A stretch of 64,000 nucleotides of DNA from Chrysomallon squamiferum. Lineage: Eukaryota > Mollusca > Gastropoda > Neomphalida > Peltospiridae. This document shows positions 29,656 to 42,324 of this stretch, one piece after another. Numbering within the stretch: the first letter of the stretch is position 1; every line of letters starts with the position of its first letter. A program made the position numbers and the translations under genes. The notes beneath the pieces are model-generated. The model ran no database searches, was not told the DNA's origin, and saw only the letters and a list, made by a program, of their open reading frames with translations. The stretch spans positions 9,985,792-10,049,791 of the forward strand of contig CM022674.1 in the NCBI GenBank assembly GCA_012295275.1, written 5' to 3'.

Positions 29656-32206
29656 TTCTTATTGTTATTGTTATTATACAAGTGTCTAGTTATGGTCCTG
29701 GAGTTTTTAATTATCCATAATATTTTATTTGTTGTGAACAGTATTCCAACAAATTTTGTGCGATATGTTTCTATTTGAAATGTATCATTGAAAATGCCAT
29801 GAATACAAATCTTCCCATTCATTTAGTCTTGATGTGCTTAAATTACAAGGGTTACGTTTTAAAACTTATGAATGAAAATATTAAATGCAGACAGTAATTA
29901 AAACATATAGTACAATTCTAAATACTGAAGTAATAAATTGCTTCAGATGTAACAACCTTATCAAAACAAACTGCGTTAATGCTGCCACAGATGTTGATGC
30001 TGCGAGGGCTGATGCAGTATATTTTTAGTTTCTTCAGTCGACTCTGAGCAAAGACAATGCCGACAGCTAGAGCTGCAGGTAAGGCCGGTGGGACGGCAAT
30101 GGTAACCAGATCCATGGCACGCAGCACTATCTCCCCTGCACTCTCTCCAGACTGCACCTAAAATAACGTTTTCAGAAATGTGTATATTATTAGATTATTA
30201 ACACAAATACAAGTACTTCTGCCCTCTAACTGGTAGTTATCAAACTATAACACGTTGAGAACTTTGTCCAAACACTGAATTATGTTCTCAACATACCACT
30301 ACAGGACATGAGGCAAAAATTATGTCCATTTATGTTTCTGCTGTTTGTTTTATCAATCTGATGATAAACATACATTAAAAAAACACACCATTGAACATTT
30401 ATACATTTTTACAAATTCTACATGCATATGACAATCATACGGAAAATGCATTTGATTTTAAAATAATAAATTGCAGGAACTATAATGTAGATTATGTGAA
30501 TATCCTGTCACATCCAAAGTATTTTTAATGACATGATTTTTTAAATTAATTCTATAATAGACAACTAATAATGTTAGTTACTTGAAAAAATAGATTTGTT
30601 TTAATAGTAATCAGAAAAAATTTCAATTGCTGTAAGATTATATACATCCATGTTGAGCATTTTATTACATTACCATGATGACTACTGTGTAGATAAATCC
30701 AAGAGAAGCAATGAAAGCCAAAATACAAATAAAAAAGTAGGTTTGTCGATTGAAGCGGAAATCCACTGGTTTTGGATACAAAATGGATCGGACAAGATCT
30801 CCTTTAGATGTGGAAAAACCTGAAAAAATTTATCTTTGACAGACACAAACAACAGAGTAGATAGAGGAATCAATGCATACAAATTAAAATAAGAGTAAAA
30901 CAACATTCTTATAATATAAAATAATGCTGGTGACATATTTTTTTCTTTTAATATAAACTTATTAATTAAAACAGTGTAAAACAATTTTGAAACTAAGACC
31001 TTTCTGATAAAGGAAAACACTTTATAGTGTAAACTTATTGATTAAGATTTAAATCATTTTGAAAATAAAACATTTGTATTAAAACAGTAAATCTACTACA
31101 GTAATGTAAACTGATTCTACTAATGAAAAATCTAATTAAATTACTTACCAGTTCTCAACACAACAGCTCTAACTTTGCAGTTTCCATAGTAACGTGTTTG
31201 AATGACATTAGTTCCAGAAAAGAGGATATTTTTGGAATGTTGTTTTAGATCAAACATAATTTCTTTATGGTCCCCAGTGATCAGTGGATTAGGTAGAGGT
31301 GTTTTAGTAACAGGAACACTCTCACCTGAAAAACAAACCAAAAAAAGGTAACAATTGTTTTAAATGACTCTTAAAGAAAATGTATTGTTAAAAAATCATC
31401 AAATGGTAAAAAAAAAAATTAAATTAAAATAACGTTATGCCTTTTTTATTTTTTTATTCCTGATCAATTTTCAAATGATGTTGCTGAACATTATATACAT
31501 ACATATGTATGTGTATGTATATAAAAATCTTAGTTTTGGGGGTATCTGTACACATTAAACCTTTATTATTAGTTTGTAACTTCATTAGTAAAGAAAAAAA
31601 ATAACTAAAGCCATCAAAAACAATCTGAAAGGAAAAGATGCAGGTTTTGACATCACTGACCTGTGAGTGAACTCTCGTTGACTATGCAGTTGCCACTGAT
31701 GAGAACAGCGTCACACTGCATCAGACAGCCATGAGAGGGAATCTCTACAACATCACCAGGAACAAGGTCCTCGGATGAAATGCTGTCATATTCTTAACAA
31801 AAATAATTTTTGAAAATGTACTAGACAAATGTTTAGAAAAAGAAATTTAAAACTGCTTAATAAAAATTGCTATATAATTAAATGAAATGTATTCAGAATA
31901 CAAAATAATTAGGTAAAACAAAAACATTCTGAAATTGTTTACAAAAAGTAATTCATAACAAAAAAGTTCAAACAGTAATAAACAAAATGAAAAATGCTGT
32001 AACAGCCACCATTATACTGTCTTTTAATCAGTTACAAAATGTCAAACTTCTTCAAATTATTTAAAATAATTTTTTTATACTCTTCAAAATAAATGTTTAC
32101 CAAGAAATATTTCACTTGTTTATTCTGGAGTTTATAGCAGACAATCAAACAGAAATACAATTAGTGGTTAAAATATGATTGTTGCTTGCATATGAAAAGT
32201 ATATTA

Positions 32207-32244
<38 letters not shown>

Positions 32245-35200
32245 TAGTGTCTATAATGTCTAAATAGTATTTAAATTTGAAATATATTCTGACTGAAATG
32301 TTATTTGTCTGTAGGATAATGCACGTTTGAACAAGGAAATTAATCAGTGCCGTTGTAGTATATTGTATAAAAGAAAATGAAAAAAAAAAAAATTGTTTAC
32401 CATCAGGGTTTCCACGACATACTGTGACAATAGATGATAATGATGTGGTGTTTCTTAAAGCTCTTTGCATCTAAAATAAACAAGAAAATGTTTTAAAAGT
32501 TGTTTTAATATTGTTTTGATGATTCAAACACGATACAGCATCACTTTCATTAATTAAATTTTATTTCTCTTGTGTTTTCTTCAAAATAAAAATACACACA
32601 TATGGCTGTAGCTACTGAGGCAAATGCCTCATACTGAAATTGAACATTTCTTTTTTTAAACAAAGATTTTATTTAAAAACTATGAAATATAAATCTCTAC
32701 TGATATCCACTGAATTAATTTATTGGTTTATGCCCCCAGACCCCTTGCCCCCATCTTTTTCACTCAGTGTTCAAGTGTTTCTGCCTCATTTCAAAACAAG
32801 TCTAGATACAGCCATGATATATTTTATACATACATACATACATTCATGTGATGTTTACGTGTATGTGTTTTTGTGTTTGTGTGAATGCATACATATTTAT
32901 AGATCATATGATGAATTTTAAATGCTGAAAAATAAATATATTCGTACTTTTCTGGTTTGATAGATGGTAACAATGACTGATAATGATGAAATTGCAAGAA
33001 TACAGGAGGCGTATATTATATATTCATCTGCAAACCACACACACATGCTGAACACTTGGAAGACGTAAAATGGAGACAGTGCCTGGCAAATATAAAGTTT
33101 GTAATATTATTAAACATTTTAGTGTACAGCTTACAAATGTGTAAAGAGAGTTAATGTTTTTATTAAATACTTTATATTAAATACATCAGACAGATGTCAA
33201 TATAAAAATTAAACGACAGATTGTATTATCAACAATCTTTAATTCTATTCACTGCTAAATTTTTTGAAAGAAAAATAAGGCTCTAGAGTTGATGACACTT
33301 TACTGATTCATGAGTAATGAAGATGATAAGTCTGAGGACAGAGATGATGAAAACAATACATTTAAGTACATTAAACAAAAATTTTACCTCTTTAAAAAGT
33401 AATACCAATATTGAAGTTACATGCACTCTGATAGAATTTAACCCATAGAGCAAACGTCTGAAAAATTAAAAAACATGCTCATAATTATTAAAAATGTTAT
33501 TTATTATCTTTTTATACAATAATTTCATTAAAAAACAAAGTTGAAAATTTGTTTTCTGGGGTTTTTTATCTTCAAAATCAATGATTATAAGCAGATAATA
33601 GATTTTAGAAAGTAACAGACAACATTATAATGTTTGTTCCTGTATTGTAATAGAGTCAGTATGACCACATTAACATACAAACCGTCTTTCCTGCTGTCTG
33701 TAAGTAAGGCCTCTAAGTTTGTGAAAATAAGAACAAGGATAGTCAACTTCCAATCCCCTGAAAATAAAGAAATTAATATTATAATAACCATGTTAAAAAG
33801 GTCAAATTACCTATCAAAACAGAAGAGCTAATAAAAATGTATGAAATGAAAATTAATTTTGCTCCTTGTTAAGGGGTAACCACAAAAATCAACCTGTTAT
33901 TGATGCTGTTATGGACATGTTTAAATAAACTGTGAAAAATAACAATCAAGAATTTAAACTGTAAAAGAATACATTTACTTTATACGGCCTCTTGAAATTC
34001 CTGCTTCATGTTAAGGGTGTGCAAAACTCCAGTGAAACAAGTTAAAAATAAATCCTGTACTCATTTAAAGATTCAATTTTCTGAATATGTCTGCTAAAGT
34101 AATTTTTATTTCCAGTAAAAGTTGCAGATACCTAATTTATCTCAGTTGAATCATCCAATCTGTGATCAGTAACAAGGATAAATACAGTTGGTAACTTTGT
34201 TTCCATTTTTCTCAGACCATGTATTAAACCACTGTTTAGGTTTTATGCTAGTTATGCAATATTTGAAGCTAGGTATTATTTCATGTTTCATTTTGAACTA
34301 AATAAATAAATTCCATTTTGTTTTGTTTCATTCTGAAAGTTTAAAAATCAATTTTGCACATCCTTAGACCATCTAAAAAAAGTCAACTAAAATGGTTAAT
34401 TCCGTAATTCACACACTGATTGTTTAAAAATGAACTTCATTATTATTTCTTTTTTTTTTAAATCCATGTTTAATCAAATATAACAAATTATATTCTGTCC
34501 TGGTCCACTACCTGAGCTTGACAAAGTGATCTTTTTCTACATCCCATATGTATTTTACTTTCTTCACAATAAAGTACTGATGGACTAAATCATTCTTCTA
34601 AAAAAAAAATTATAAAAATTATAAATATTATAAAGAATTAAATAAATAAGATAAGTTATATTTAATGTTCAAAATTTAACTAGTGAAAATATAAAACATC
34701 ATTTGAATTGTGAAAAATATATTAAAACTAACTATACTGTCAATTTCTGTTACATCTGTATAGTATATTTGCAAAATTATTTTTATGTAAAATCATTTGA
34801 AAATGTCAAATTTGGTAACAACTGACTGATAAAAAACACAATAAAACAAGATGTTTATTATAATAATCATTTACAACAAAGAAATGTAAATTAAATTTTT
34901 TTTAAAATTGATAGGTCTTTGTTACCAAAATTTATCTCATCTCTCTTTCTTTCTCTGTAGGGCACAGGTAGAAAGAGTAGCATTTATTTCATATTACCTA
35001 TCTTCAAGACAGCAGAACTGACAAGGTCTAAAAAGTGTCATTTGTATTGTTTATTAGCATTAAAACGTGTTGTTTTTATTTGTTTTTTGGCAGTAAAAAG
35101 TGTTGTTTGTATTTGTTTAGTGGCAGTAAAAAATGTTGTTTGTATTTGCAGTAAAAAGTGATGTTTGTATTTGTTTATTAGCACAAAAGTGATGCTTTTA

Positions 35201-38200
35201 TTTATATACTGGCAGTAAAAACTGATGTTTGTATTTGTTAGCTCTAAAAAGTGATGTTTGTATTGTTTATTAGCTCTAAAAAGTGATGTTTGTATTTGTT
35301 TATTAGCTCTAAAAAGTGATGTCTGTATTTGTTTATTAGCTCTAAAAAGTGATGTTTGTATTGTTTATTAGCTCTAAAAAGTGATGTCTGTATTTGTTTA
35401 CTGGCAGTAAAAAGTGATGTTTGTGTTGTTTATTAGCTCTAAAAAGTGATGTCTGTATTTGTTTACTGGCAGTAAAAAGTAATGTTTGTATTTGTTAGCT
35501 CTAAAAAGTGATGTTTGTATTGTTTATTAGCTCTAAAAAGTGATGTCTGTATTTGTTTATTAGCTCTAAAAAGTGATGTTTGTATTGTTTATTAGCTCTA
35601 AAAAGTGATGTCTGTATTTGTTAGCTCTAAAAAGTGATGTTTGTGTTTGTTTATTAGCTCTAAAAAGTGATGTTTGTATTTGTTAGCTCTAAAAAGTGAT
35701 GTTTGTATTGTTTATTAGCTCTAAAAACTGATGTTTGTATTTGTTAGCTCTAAAAAGTGATGTTTGTATTGTTTATTAGCTCTAAAAAGTGATGTCTGTA
35801 TTTGTTTACTGGCAGTAAAAAGTGATGTTTGTGTTGTTTATTAGCTCTAAAAAGTGATGTTTGTATTTGTTTATTAGCTCTAAAAAGTGATGTCTGTATT
35901 TGTTTACTGGCAGTAAAAACTGATGTTTGTATTGTTTATTAGCTCTAAGAAGTGATGTCTGTATTTGTTTACTGGCAGTAAAAAGTGATGTTTGTGTTGT
36001 TTATTAGCTCTAAAAAGTGATGTCTGTATTTGTTTATTAGCTCTAAAAAGTGATGTCTGTATTTGTTTATTAGCTCTAAAAAGTGATGTCTGTATTTGTT
36101 TATTAGCTCTAAAAAGTGATGTCTGTATTTGTTTATTAGCTCTAAAAAGTGATGTCTGTATTTGTTTATTAGCTCTAAAAAGTGATGTTTGTGTTGTTTA
36201 TTAGCTCTAAAAAGTGATGTTTGTATTTGTTTATTAGCTCTAAAAAGTGATGTCTGTATTTGTTTACTGGCAGTAAAAACTGATGTTTGTGTTGTTTATT
36301 AGCTCTAAAAAGTGATGTCTGTATTTGTTTATTAGCTCTAAAAAGTGATGTCTGTATTTGTTTATTAGCTCTAAAAAGTGATGTCTGTATTTGTTTATTA
36401 GCTCTAAAAAGTGATGTCTGTATTTGTTTATTAGCTCTAAAAAGTGATGTCTGTATTTGTTTACTGGCAGTAAAAAGTGATGTTTGTGTTGTTTATTAGC
36501 TCTAAAAAGTGATGTTTGTATTTGTTTATTAGCTCTAAAAAGTGATGTCTGTATTTGTTTACTGGCAGTAAAAACTGATGTTTGTATTGTTTATTAGCTC
36601 TAAAAAGTGATGTCTGTATTTGTTTACTGGCAGTAAAAACTGATGTTTGTGTTGTTTATTAGCTCTAAAAAGTGATGTCTGTATTTGTTTATTAGCTCTA
36701 AAAAGTGATGTCTGTATTTGTTTATTAGCTCTAAAAAGTGATGTTTGTATTTGTTTATTAGCTCTAAAAAGTGATGTCTGTATTTGTTTACTGGCAGTAA
36801 AAACTGATGTTTGTATTTGTTTATTAGCTCTAAAAAGTGATGTTTGTGTTTATTAGCTCTAAAAAGTGATGTCTGTATTTGTTTACTGGCAGTAAAAAGT
36901 GATGTTTGTGTTTATTAGCTCTAAAAAGTGATGTCTGTATTTGTTTACTGGCAGTAAAAAGTGATGTTTGTGTTGTTTATTAGCTCTAAAAAGTGATGTC
37001 TGTATTTGTTTACTGGCAGTAAAAACTGATGTTTGTATTTGTTTATTAGCTCTAAAAAGTGATGTCTGTATTTGTTTACTGGCAGTAAAAAGTGATGTTT
37101 GTGTTGTTTATTAGCTCTAAAAAGTGATGTTTGTATTTGTTTATTAGCTCTAAAAAGTGATGTCTGTATTTGTTTACTGGCAGTAAAAACTGATGTTTGT
37201 ATTGTTTATTAGCTCTAAAAAAGTGATGTCTGTATTTGTTTACTGGCAGTAAAAGTGATGTTTTTGTGTGATGTTGTATTTTATTAGCTCTAAAAAGTGA
37301 TGTCTGTATTTGTTTATTAGCTCTAAAAAGTGATGTCTGTATTTGTTTATTAGCTCTAAAAAGTGATGTCTGTATTTGTTTATTAGCTCTAAAAAGTGAT
37401 GTCTGTATTTGTTTATTAGCTCTAAAAAGTGATGTCTGTATTTGTTTATTAGCTCTAAAAAGTGATGTTTGTATTTGTTTATTAGCTCTAAAAAAAGTTG
37501 ATGTTTAAAAGTGATGTTTATTTGTTTATTAGCTCTAAAAAGTGATGTCTGTATTTGTTTACTGGCAGTAAAAACTGATGTTTGTGTTGTTTATTAGCTC
37601 TAAAAAGTGATGTCTGTATTTGTTTATTAGCTCTAAAAAGTGATGTCTGTATTTGTTTATTAGCTCTAAAAAGTGATGTCTGTATTTGTTTATTAGCTCA
37701 AAAAAGTGATGTCTGTATTTGTTTATTAGCTCTAAAAAGTGATGTCTGTATTTGTTTACTGGCAGTAAAAAGTGATGTTTGTGTTGTTTATTAGCTCTAA
37801 AAAGTGATGTTTGTATTTGTTTATTAGCTCTAAAAAGTGATGTCTGTATTTGTTTACTGGCAGTAAAAACTGATGTTTGTATTGTTTATTAGCTCTAAAA
37901 AGTGATGTCTGTATTTGTTTACTGGCAGTAAAAACTGATGTTTGTGTTGTTTATTAGCTCTAAAAAGTGATGTCTGTATTTGTTTATTAGCTCTAAAAAG
38001 TGATGTCTGTATTTGTTTATTAGCTCTAAAAAGTGATGTTTGTATTTGTTTATTAGCTCTAAAAAGTGATGTCTGTATTTGTTTACTGGCAGTAAAAACT
38101 GATGTTTGTATTTGTTAGCTCTAAAAAGTGATGTCTGTATTTGTTTATTAGCTCTAAAAAGTGATGTCTGTATTTGTTTATTAGCTCTAAAAAGTGATGT

Positions 38201-40745
38201 TTGTATTGTTTATTAGCTCTAAAAAGTGATGTTTGTGTTTATTAGCTCTAAAAAGTGATGTCTGTATTTGTTTACTGGCAGTAAAAAGTGATGTTTGTGT
38301 TTATTAGCTCTAAAAAGTGATGTCTGTATTTGTTTACTGGCAGTAAAAAGTGATGTTTGTATTGTTTATTAGCTCTAAAAAGTGATGTCTGTATTTGTTT
38401 ACTGGCAGTAAAAAGTGATGTTTGTGTTTATTAGCTCTAAAAAGTGATGTTTGTATTTGTTTATTAGCTCTAAAAAGTGATGTCTGTATTTGTTTACTGG
38501 CAGTAAAAAGTGATGTTTGTATTGTTTATTAGCTCTAAAAAGTGATGTCTGTATTTGTTTACTGGCAGTAAAAAGTGATGTTTGTGTTTATTAGCTCTAA
38601 AAAGTGATGTTTGTGTTTATTAGCTCTAAAAAGTGATGTCTGTATTTGTTTACTGGCAGTAAAAAGTGATGTTTGTATTGTTTATTAGCTCTAAAAAGTG
38701 ATGTCTGTATTTGTTTACTGGCAGTAAAAAGTGATGTTTGTGTTTATTAGCTCTAAAAAGTGATGTCTGTATTTGTTTACTGGCAGTAAAAAGTGATGTT
38801 TGTGTTTATTAGCTCTAAAAAGTGATGTCTGTATTTGTTTACTGGCAGTAAAGTGATGTTTGTATTGTTTATTTGTGCTAAAAAGTGATGTCTGTATTTG
38901 TTTACTGGCAGTAAAGTGATGTTTGTATTGTTTATTTGTGCTAAAAAGTCCCACACACGGGCTGCCACACAAAGGTGCAGTCTGCCCTCCCATTCCTGCA
39001 CAGGAGAAACACTATATACAGACACACATATACACAAAAAAAAGAAAATAAATAAATAAATAAATCTGTTTACAAACCTCAATTCTTTCAAGCTGAGTTT
39101 CCATCATTTTATATTCACTGACTTTTGTTTGAAAGGTTTTGTCACTGAAAAAGACATCAGAGATCTACTGAATAAATGTTTATAGAATAATTAACTCGCA
39201 TCTCTGTTTCCCTGAGGCATCAAAACATTATTAATTTTATCCTACCTATAACTAGAAGGCTGCTGGTTCAATGCCTCACAGAGGCAATACTGTCATTTGG
39301 TATGCAAAACACATGGAATTATATGCCATGTAAGTGATTATAATAATAATAATAAATTTATATTGGTCTAACAAGATTGTTTACATATTACTGAAATAAT
39401 TACTCTAAAGTTTGAAACCATCATAATTTTGTATCAAATCTCAGTTAACTCAAATGTGTCTAAGCCAGAAAGTACTATTAAATTATCAACCACTAAAATA
39501 GCAATATTCCCTCACTTGAACACAAATTTTAATAAGATATAAATTCTGTGTTTGTCTATGTGTGTGTGTGAGCACAGAACAATTTTATATATAATTTATA
39601 TAATTTAAAACATATTTTCAACATATTACATTATATTAAATGAATTTTTCTATTTGATAAAAATAAATTTAAAATATCTAGACAATCAATGAAAGCTGGC
39701 TGTGTGGAAAATTTCATTTATTACTTAAATTACTGAAATGTTACTTAATAGCTAATATGATGAACAATAAGATCTTTTATTTGAATTTTTTTTTAAATGT
39801 AGTATGTTTTAAGTGCTGAATGATCTATTTTGCTAAATGAGTTTTAACATTGTTTATTATTTTCATTAAATTGCAATTACCTAATTTCTGATTGCATGTT
39901 CTCCACTTTTGCAACAAACCACTCTTTGTATTGATCCTGAAAACATTAAAAACTGGTTGTAGATGCAAAGACACAGAGTTGATAATCACATTATGTTTTT
40001 AAATGACTGTAACAGACATGTAAATTACAATAATCATTTGTTGTTTTGTTTATTATTTTTGATAAAAAGTCACTTTTATGATTCTAACTTGAGAACAGAG
40101 CAAAAACAAGTAAGCTAAAATTATTTTTACAATACCATACATTTTAGATACCTTTTTGACTTTTTAAAATTTGAATGTGTCAAACAAAAAAATAAAAATT
40201 CATGATCCATCAAAAACATTTACATAAAATTTAAAATTTATCATCTATTAAAATAGAAGCAATGACATTTTTCATTACTTTAAAATAATCTGTGGTCTTC
40301 TATTTAATATAAATGAAAAAAACAAAAAAATTCACCTGCAGTAGAACCAGTTTAGCCTGGTCAAGGCTGCATCTGTCATATGTGAGTTTGATAAGGAGAT
40401 GGGGAAGCCAGTACAAAAACAGTCGGAGAAATCCAACAGTCAGATATGTGAAAATCCACAAAACTATCTGTTTTCTTCTGTTTGGTTTGTATCCCCAGAT
40501 TTCCTATCATAAGAGGAACAAATAAAACATTAAGGCAACTTTATAAATCAACAATGACATTTTGTTTAAGAAAGTCTACAGTGCTGCACTGTATTAATCT
40601 ACATCAGTATTAGAACTTGCTCCCCCCCTCAGATTTTATGGAATGAACAATTAAATTCACAAACCATCTGATCATCATCTCTTGGGTTCACGTACAAATG
40701 ACCTGGTTTAAGTGGAGGTGGTCCAGTTTTAACTACCTTATCCAT
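20299..40745 (-). CDS. ATP13A: P5B-type cation-transporting ATPase (ATP13A2/3 group, polyamine exporter family)
   Basis: Thirty coding exons join without a frame break into 1214 residues, the usual family size. Exons (high to low): 40745-40665, 40503-40336, 39936-39881, 39144-39078, 34597-34512, 33757-33683, 33457-33388, 33082-32948, 32470-32401, 31792-31661, 31325-31149, 30819-30674, 30157-29957, 29549-29488, 29211-29067, 28530-28420, 28026-27867, 27502-27382, 27143-27019, 26678-26506, 25914-25807, 25270-25191, 24728-24576, 24316-24220, 24017-23945, 22495-22345, 21866-21721, 21359-21271, 20916-20833, 20601-20299. Visible motifs are TGES (actuator loop, ~313-316), PPALP in the membrane segment (~444-448, the P5B signature), DKTGTLTE (phosphorylated Asp ~487), KGSPE (nucleotide domain, ~633) and GDGAND (~857-862). 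An N-terminal hydrophobic segment sits at exon 40503-40336, and paired membrane segments lie in the last six exons. Known P5B ATPases sit in late endosomes/lysosomes and move polyamines from the lumen to the cytosol. The subtype within ATP13A2-5 is not resolved here. The start is discussed separately. Confidence 0.95.
20994..21064. repeat. (TG)n microsatellite in an ATP13A intron
   Basis: TG-rich run with CATG interruptions between the exons at 21271-21359 and 20833-20916. Confidence 0.95.
21984..22151. repeat. Compound TATG/TG/TA microsatellite in an ATP13A intron
   Basis: Mixed (GTATAT)n, (TG)n, (GTAT)n and (TA)n run between exons 22345-22495 and 21721-21866. The Met/Tyr/Val-repeat reading frame across it is an artefact of the repeat. 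Confidence 0.9.
22505..23830. repeat. ~27-bp minisatellite filling an ATP13A intron
   Basis: About 1.3 kb of tandem units of roughly 27 bp, each with TTCATTCTGTACACATTA and then a variable 8-10 bases (CCCACCTAC, CACAGATAT or ATACATGTA). It occupies most of the intron between exons 24017-23945 and 22495-22345. A longer period is superimposed: a block ending in ATCACAGAT recurs at 23070 and 23381, about 311 bp apart. Because 27 is divisible by 3, the array leaves reading frames of up to 428 codons open on the + strand. They are antisense to the gene and entirely repeat-derived. Confidence 0.93.
24018..24219 (-). repeat. Intron made of tandem copies of the upstream exon's 3' end
   Basis: The 202-nt intron after exon 24316-24220 is about four degenerate ~51-nt copies of the last ~35 exon bases plus the first ~15 intron bases. 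The landmark ATCAAG recurs on the + strand at 24050, 24101, 24151 and 24204 (periods 51, 50 and 53). Copies of the donor region read CTGGGTAATA, TTGGATAATT and CTGAGTAATT. The last copy carries the true acceptor TTCTTTTCAG. Confidence 0.85.
26741..26944. repeat. (TAA)n plus long poly(A) in an ATP13A intron
   Basis: (TAA)n at 26741-26789 and 26840-26864, then (AAAT)n and about 60 nearly uninterrupted A, between exons 27143-27019 and 26678-26506. On the transcript strand this is a poly(U)/UUA tract. The poly-Phe reading frame across it is an artefact. Confidence 0.93.
29597..29654. repeat. (ATT)n microsatellite between ATP13A exons
   Basis: ATT trinucleotide run of about 58 bases in the intron that splits the phosphorylation motif, close to the acceptor of exon 29549-29488. 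It produces artefactual poly-Leu and poly-Asn frames on the two strands. Confidence 0.95.
35030..38948. repeat. 3.9-kb minisatellite of 32-33-bp units in an ATP13A intron
   Basis: Roughly 120 tandem units fill most of the 4.5-kb intron between exons 39144-39078 and 34597-34512. Two monomer types alternate, both followed by AAGTGATGT and then CTGTATTTG or TTGTATTG. Type A contains TTTATTAGCTCTAAA and type B the perfect palindrome TTTACTGGCAGTAAA. Type A runs of five or six units punctuated by type B recur, and blocks starting near 36287 and 36647 recur near 37582 and 37932, so there is higher-order structure of ~1.29 kb. Thirty-three-bp units stay open as 11-residue peptide repeats, but they are intronic and broken by 32-bp units. 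Confidence 0.95.
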
Positions 40746-40794
40746 TTTCTGCCCATGAGAACCTGCAGATAAAAATTCATCATTATATGCTTTC
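40665..40794 (-). other. ATP13A first long coding exon with tandem splice acceptors
   Basis: On the transcript strand the sequence is TTTATACAG followed by GAAAG, giving acceptors just before 40794 and just before 40789. The in-frame Met at 40745 starts the conserved N-terminus. Upstream codons (AYNDEFLSAGSHGQK) are open but have no ATG of their own in this exon. Using the inner acceptor puts them in frame with the ATG at 42324; using the outer one makes the first exon untranslated or part of an upstream short frame. Confidence 0.5.
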
Positions 40795-42311
40795 CTGTAT
40801 AAAGTAAATAGAGTATTAATTAAAAAGAAAAAGATATATATGTGTGTGAGTGTGTGTGTGTGTGTCAAAACCTTGTCACTGGATACTGTAGTGCAGACAT
40901 TTCAGTTTTATCTCCATAAAACAGAAGAAATCTTTGTACATATATTGCCTATATATGCTTGCCAACAGCCACACACACAAACAACAAGTATGTTAGCAAA
41001 TATCAGGATTTAAAATCACTTCAGTTTCAACCTTCACAAAATAAAAATGAAATAGTGTAAGGTTAATCTTCAAATTGACTGTGAAGTTAGAACAAAGTTC
41101 TTTTTACAATAACATGAATATATGAATATACTAATTAGCTTGTTTATTGTTGTAGTTTTTTTTTTTTTTTTTGGAACTCAATATTTTTAATGCTAGATAG
41201 AGATAAAAAGATCATATAAAAATGCAAACAAATTTTTCCTTCTTGTGATACTGGTGTAAACAAATGATGTTTGTTGTCACTGAAATAAGTCTAGGCTGTC
41301 TAGTGGTGAGTGCTGACATACTTTTAGAAAATATATATATCTTTTACTTATATTACATTTTATTTTATTTATATAACCTCATTTTATAAAACTGAATGAC
41401 AAAGCAGTGTATTTTTTCAAAAACAGATAAGCTCCACCCACTAGTCCTGTTTTAGTTACATAGACCTTTTTTATTTACACCAGTAGCATTCGTAGCTAGC
41501 TACTTGTGTCAGCAATGACAAGAAGTAAATAACTGGATAATTTTACAAGTATGGCATAGTAATGTCAAAGTGACTGTTTTGTAACTGCAATAGACATTAA
41601 AAAAAAAATTCAAAACAAATAAAAATAAATCAATTGTTTTTAAAATGCATATATAAATACTGAACAAAAACTTTGCTAACAAACTGTAGACAAACTGTAA
41701 CTGTAAGACTATGAATATTGGTAGTACCTCGATTTAAATAGTCATTATATTCATAATATTGCTAATTGAAATTTAAGTAATAATTTGTTTTTATTATTTT
41801 AATATATATTTATAATAATTATATTGATTTATTTGTAAGAAAACATGATGGAACAATCTGATGGCACATTCATTTACCTTATACTACGAAATGTAACAGG
41901 AGGAGGGTATAATGATAATTACAATGATAGTACGCGAGTCCGTAAGTGGGCCAATCCTCTATCCCTACATTATCTATTTTTAGACTGTCGAAAACAGCAT
42001 GTAATTTACCTCAGTTCTTGTGTTACTCTTAACTTAATAACACAAATAAAATTAAAATAGCATAACAATCCTATTTTGTTTTATATAATCATCGTAATCA
42101 TTATGATTATTACGCAACATTACAGAATATGTATTTGGTAACATTTTCGCGTGGCCATGCCACATGCGATGAATGAGTAGAGACATTCACGCTGTATTGT
42201 TACTAGACAAATATCATTACATGGCTGTTTAATCACTTAACTACGTATAAATAAAAATATGTTTACACGTATAAAGATGTGTAAGTAAACAAAACGTTTA
42301 TATTCCAATAC

Positions 42312-42324
42312 CTCGGTTTCCCAT
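42312..42324 (-). other. Probable first exon end of ATP13A (MGNR...)
   Basis: ATG at 42324-42322 begins ATGGGAAACCGAG, immediately followed by a GTATTG donor at 42311. Spliced to the inner acceptor (exon start 40789) it gives an in-frame start MGNRAYNDEF and a 1233-residue protein. Spliced to the outer acceptor (40794) it instead opens a short frame ending soon after the main ATG, and translation would begin at 40745. The exon assignment is inferred from the ATG-plus-donor pattern only. Confidence 0.4.

Noticed and set aside
35030-38948. CRISPR-like regular array
   Set aside because: No unique spacers; the whole unit is repetitive and the genome is eukaryotic.
35992-39091. Peptide repeats [11 protein letters not shown] (+) and related His-rich repeats (-)
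   Set aside because: Products of the intronic 33-bp satellite; no start context, no splice logic, and frames break wherever 32-bp units occur.
41845-42060. 71-codon + strand frame in ATP13A intron 1
   Set aside because: No recognisable domain, no partner exons, and AT-rich low-complexity ends.
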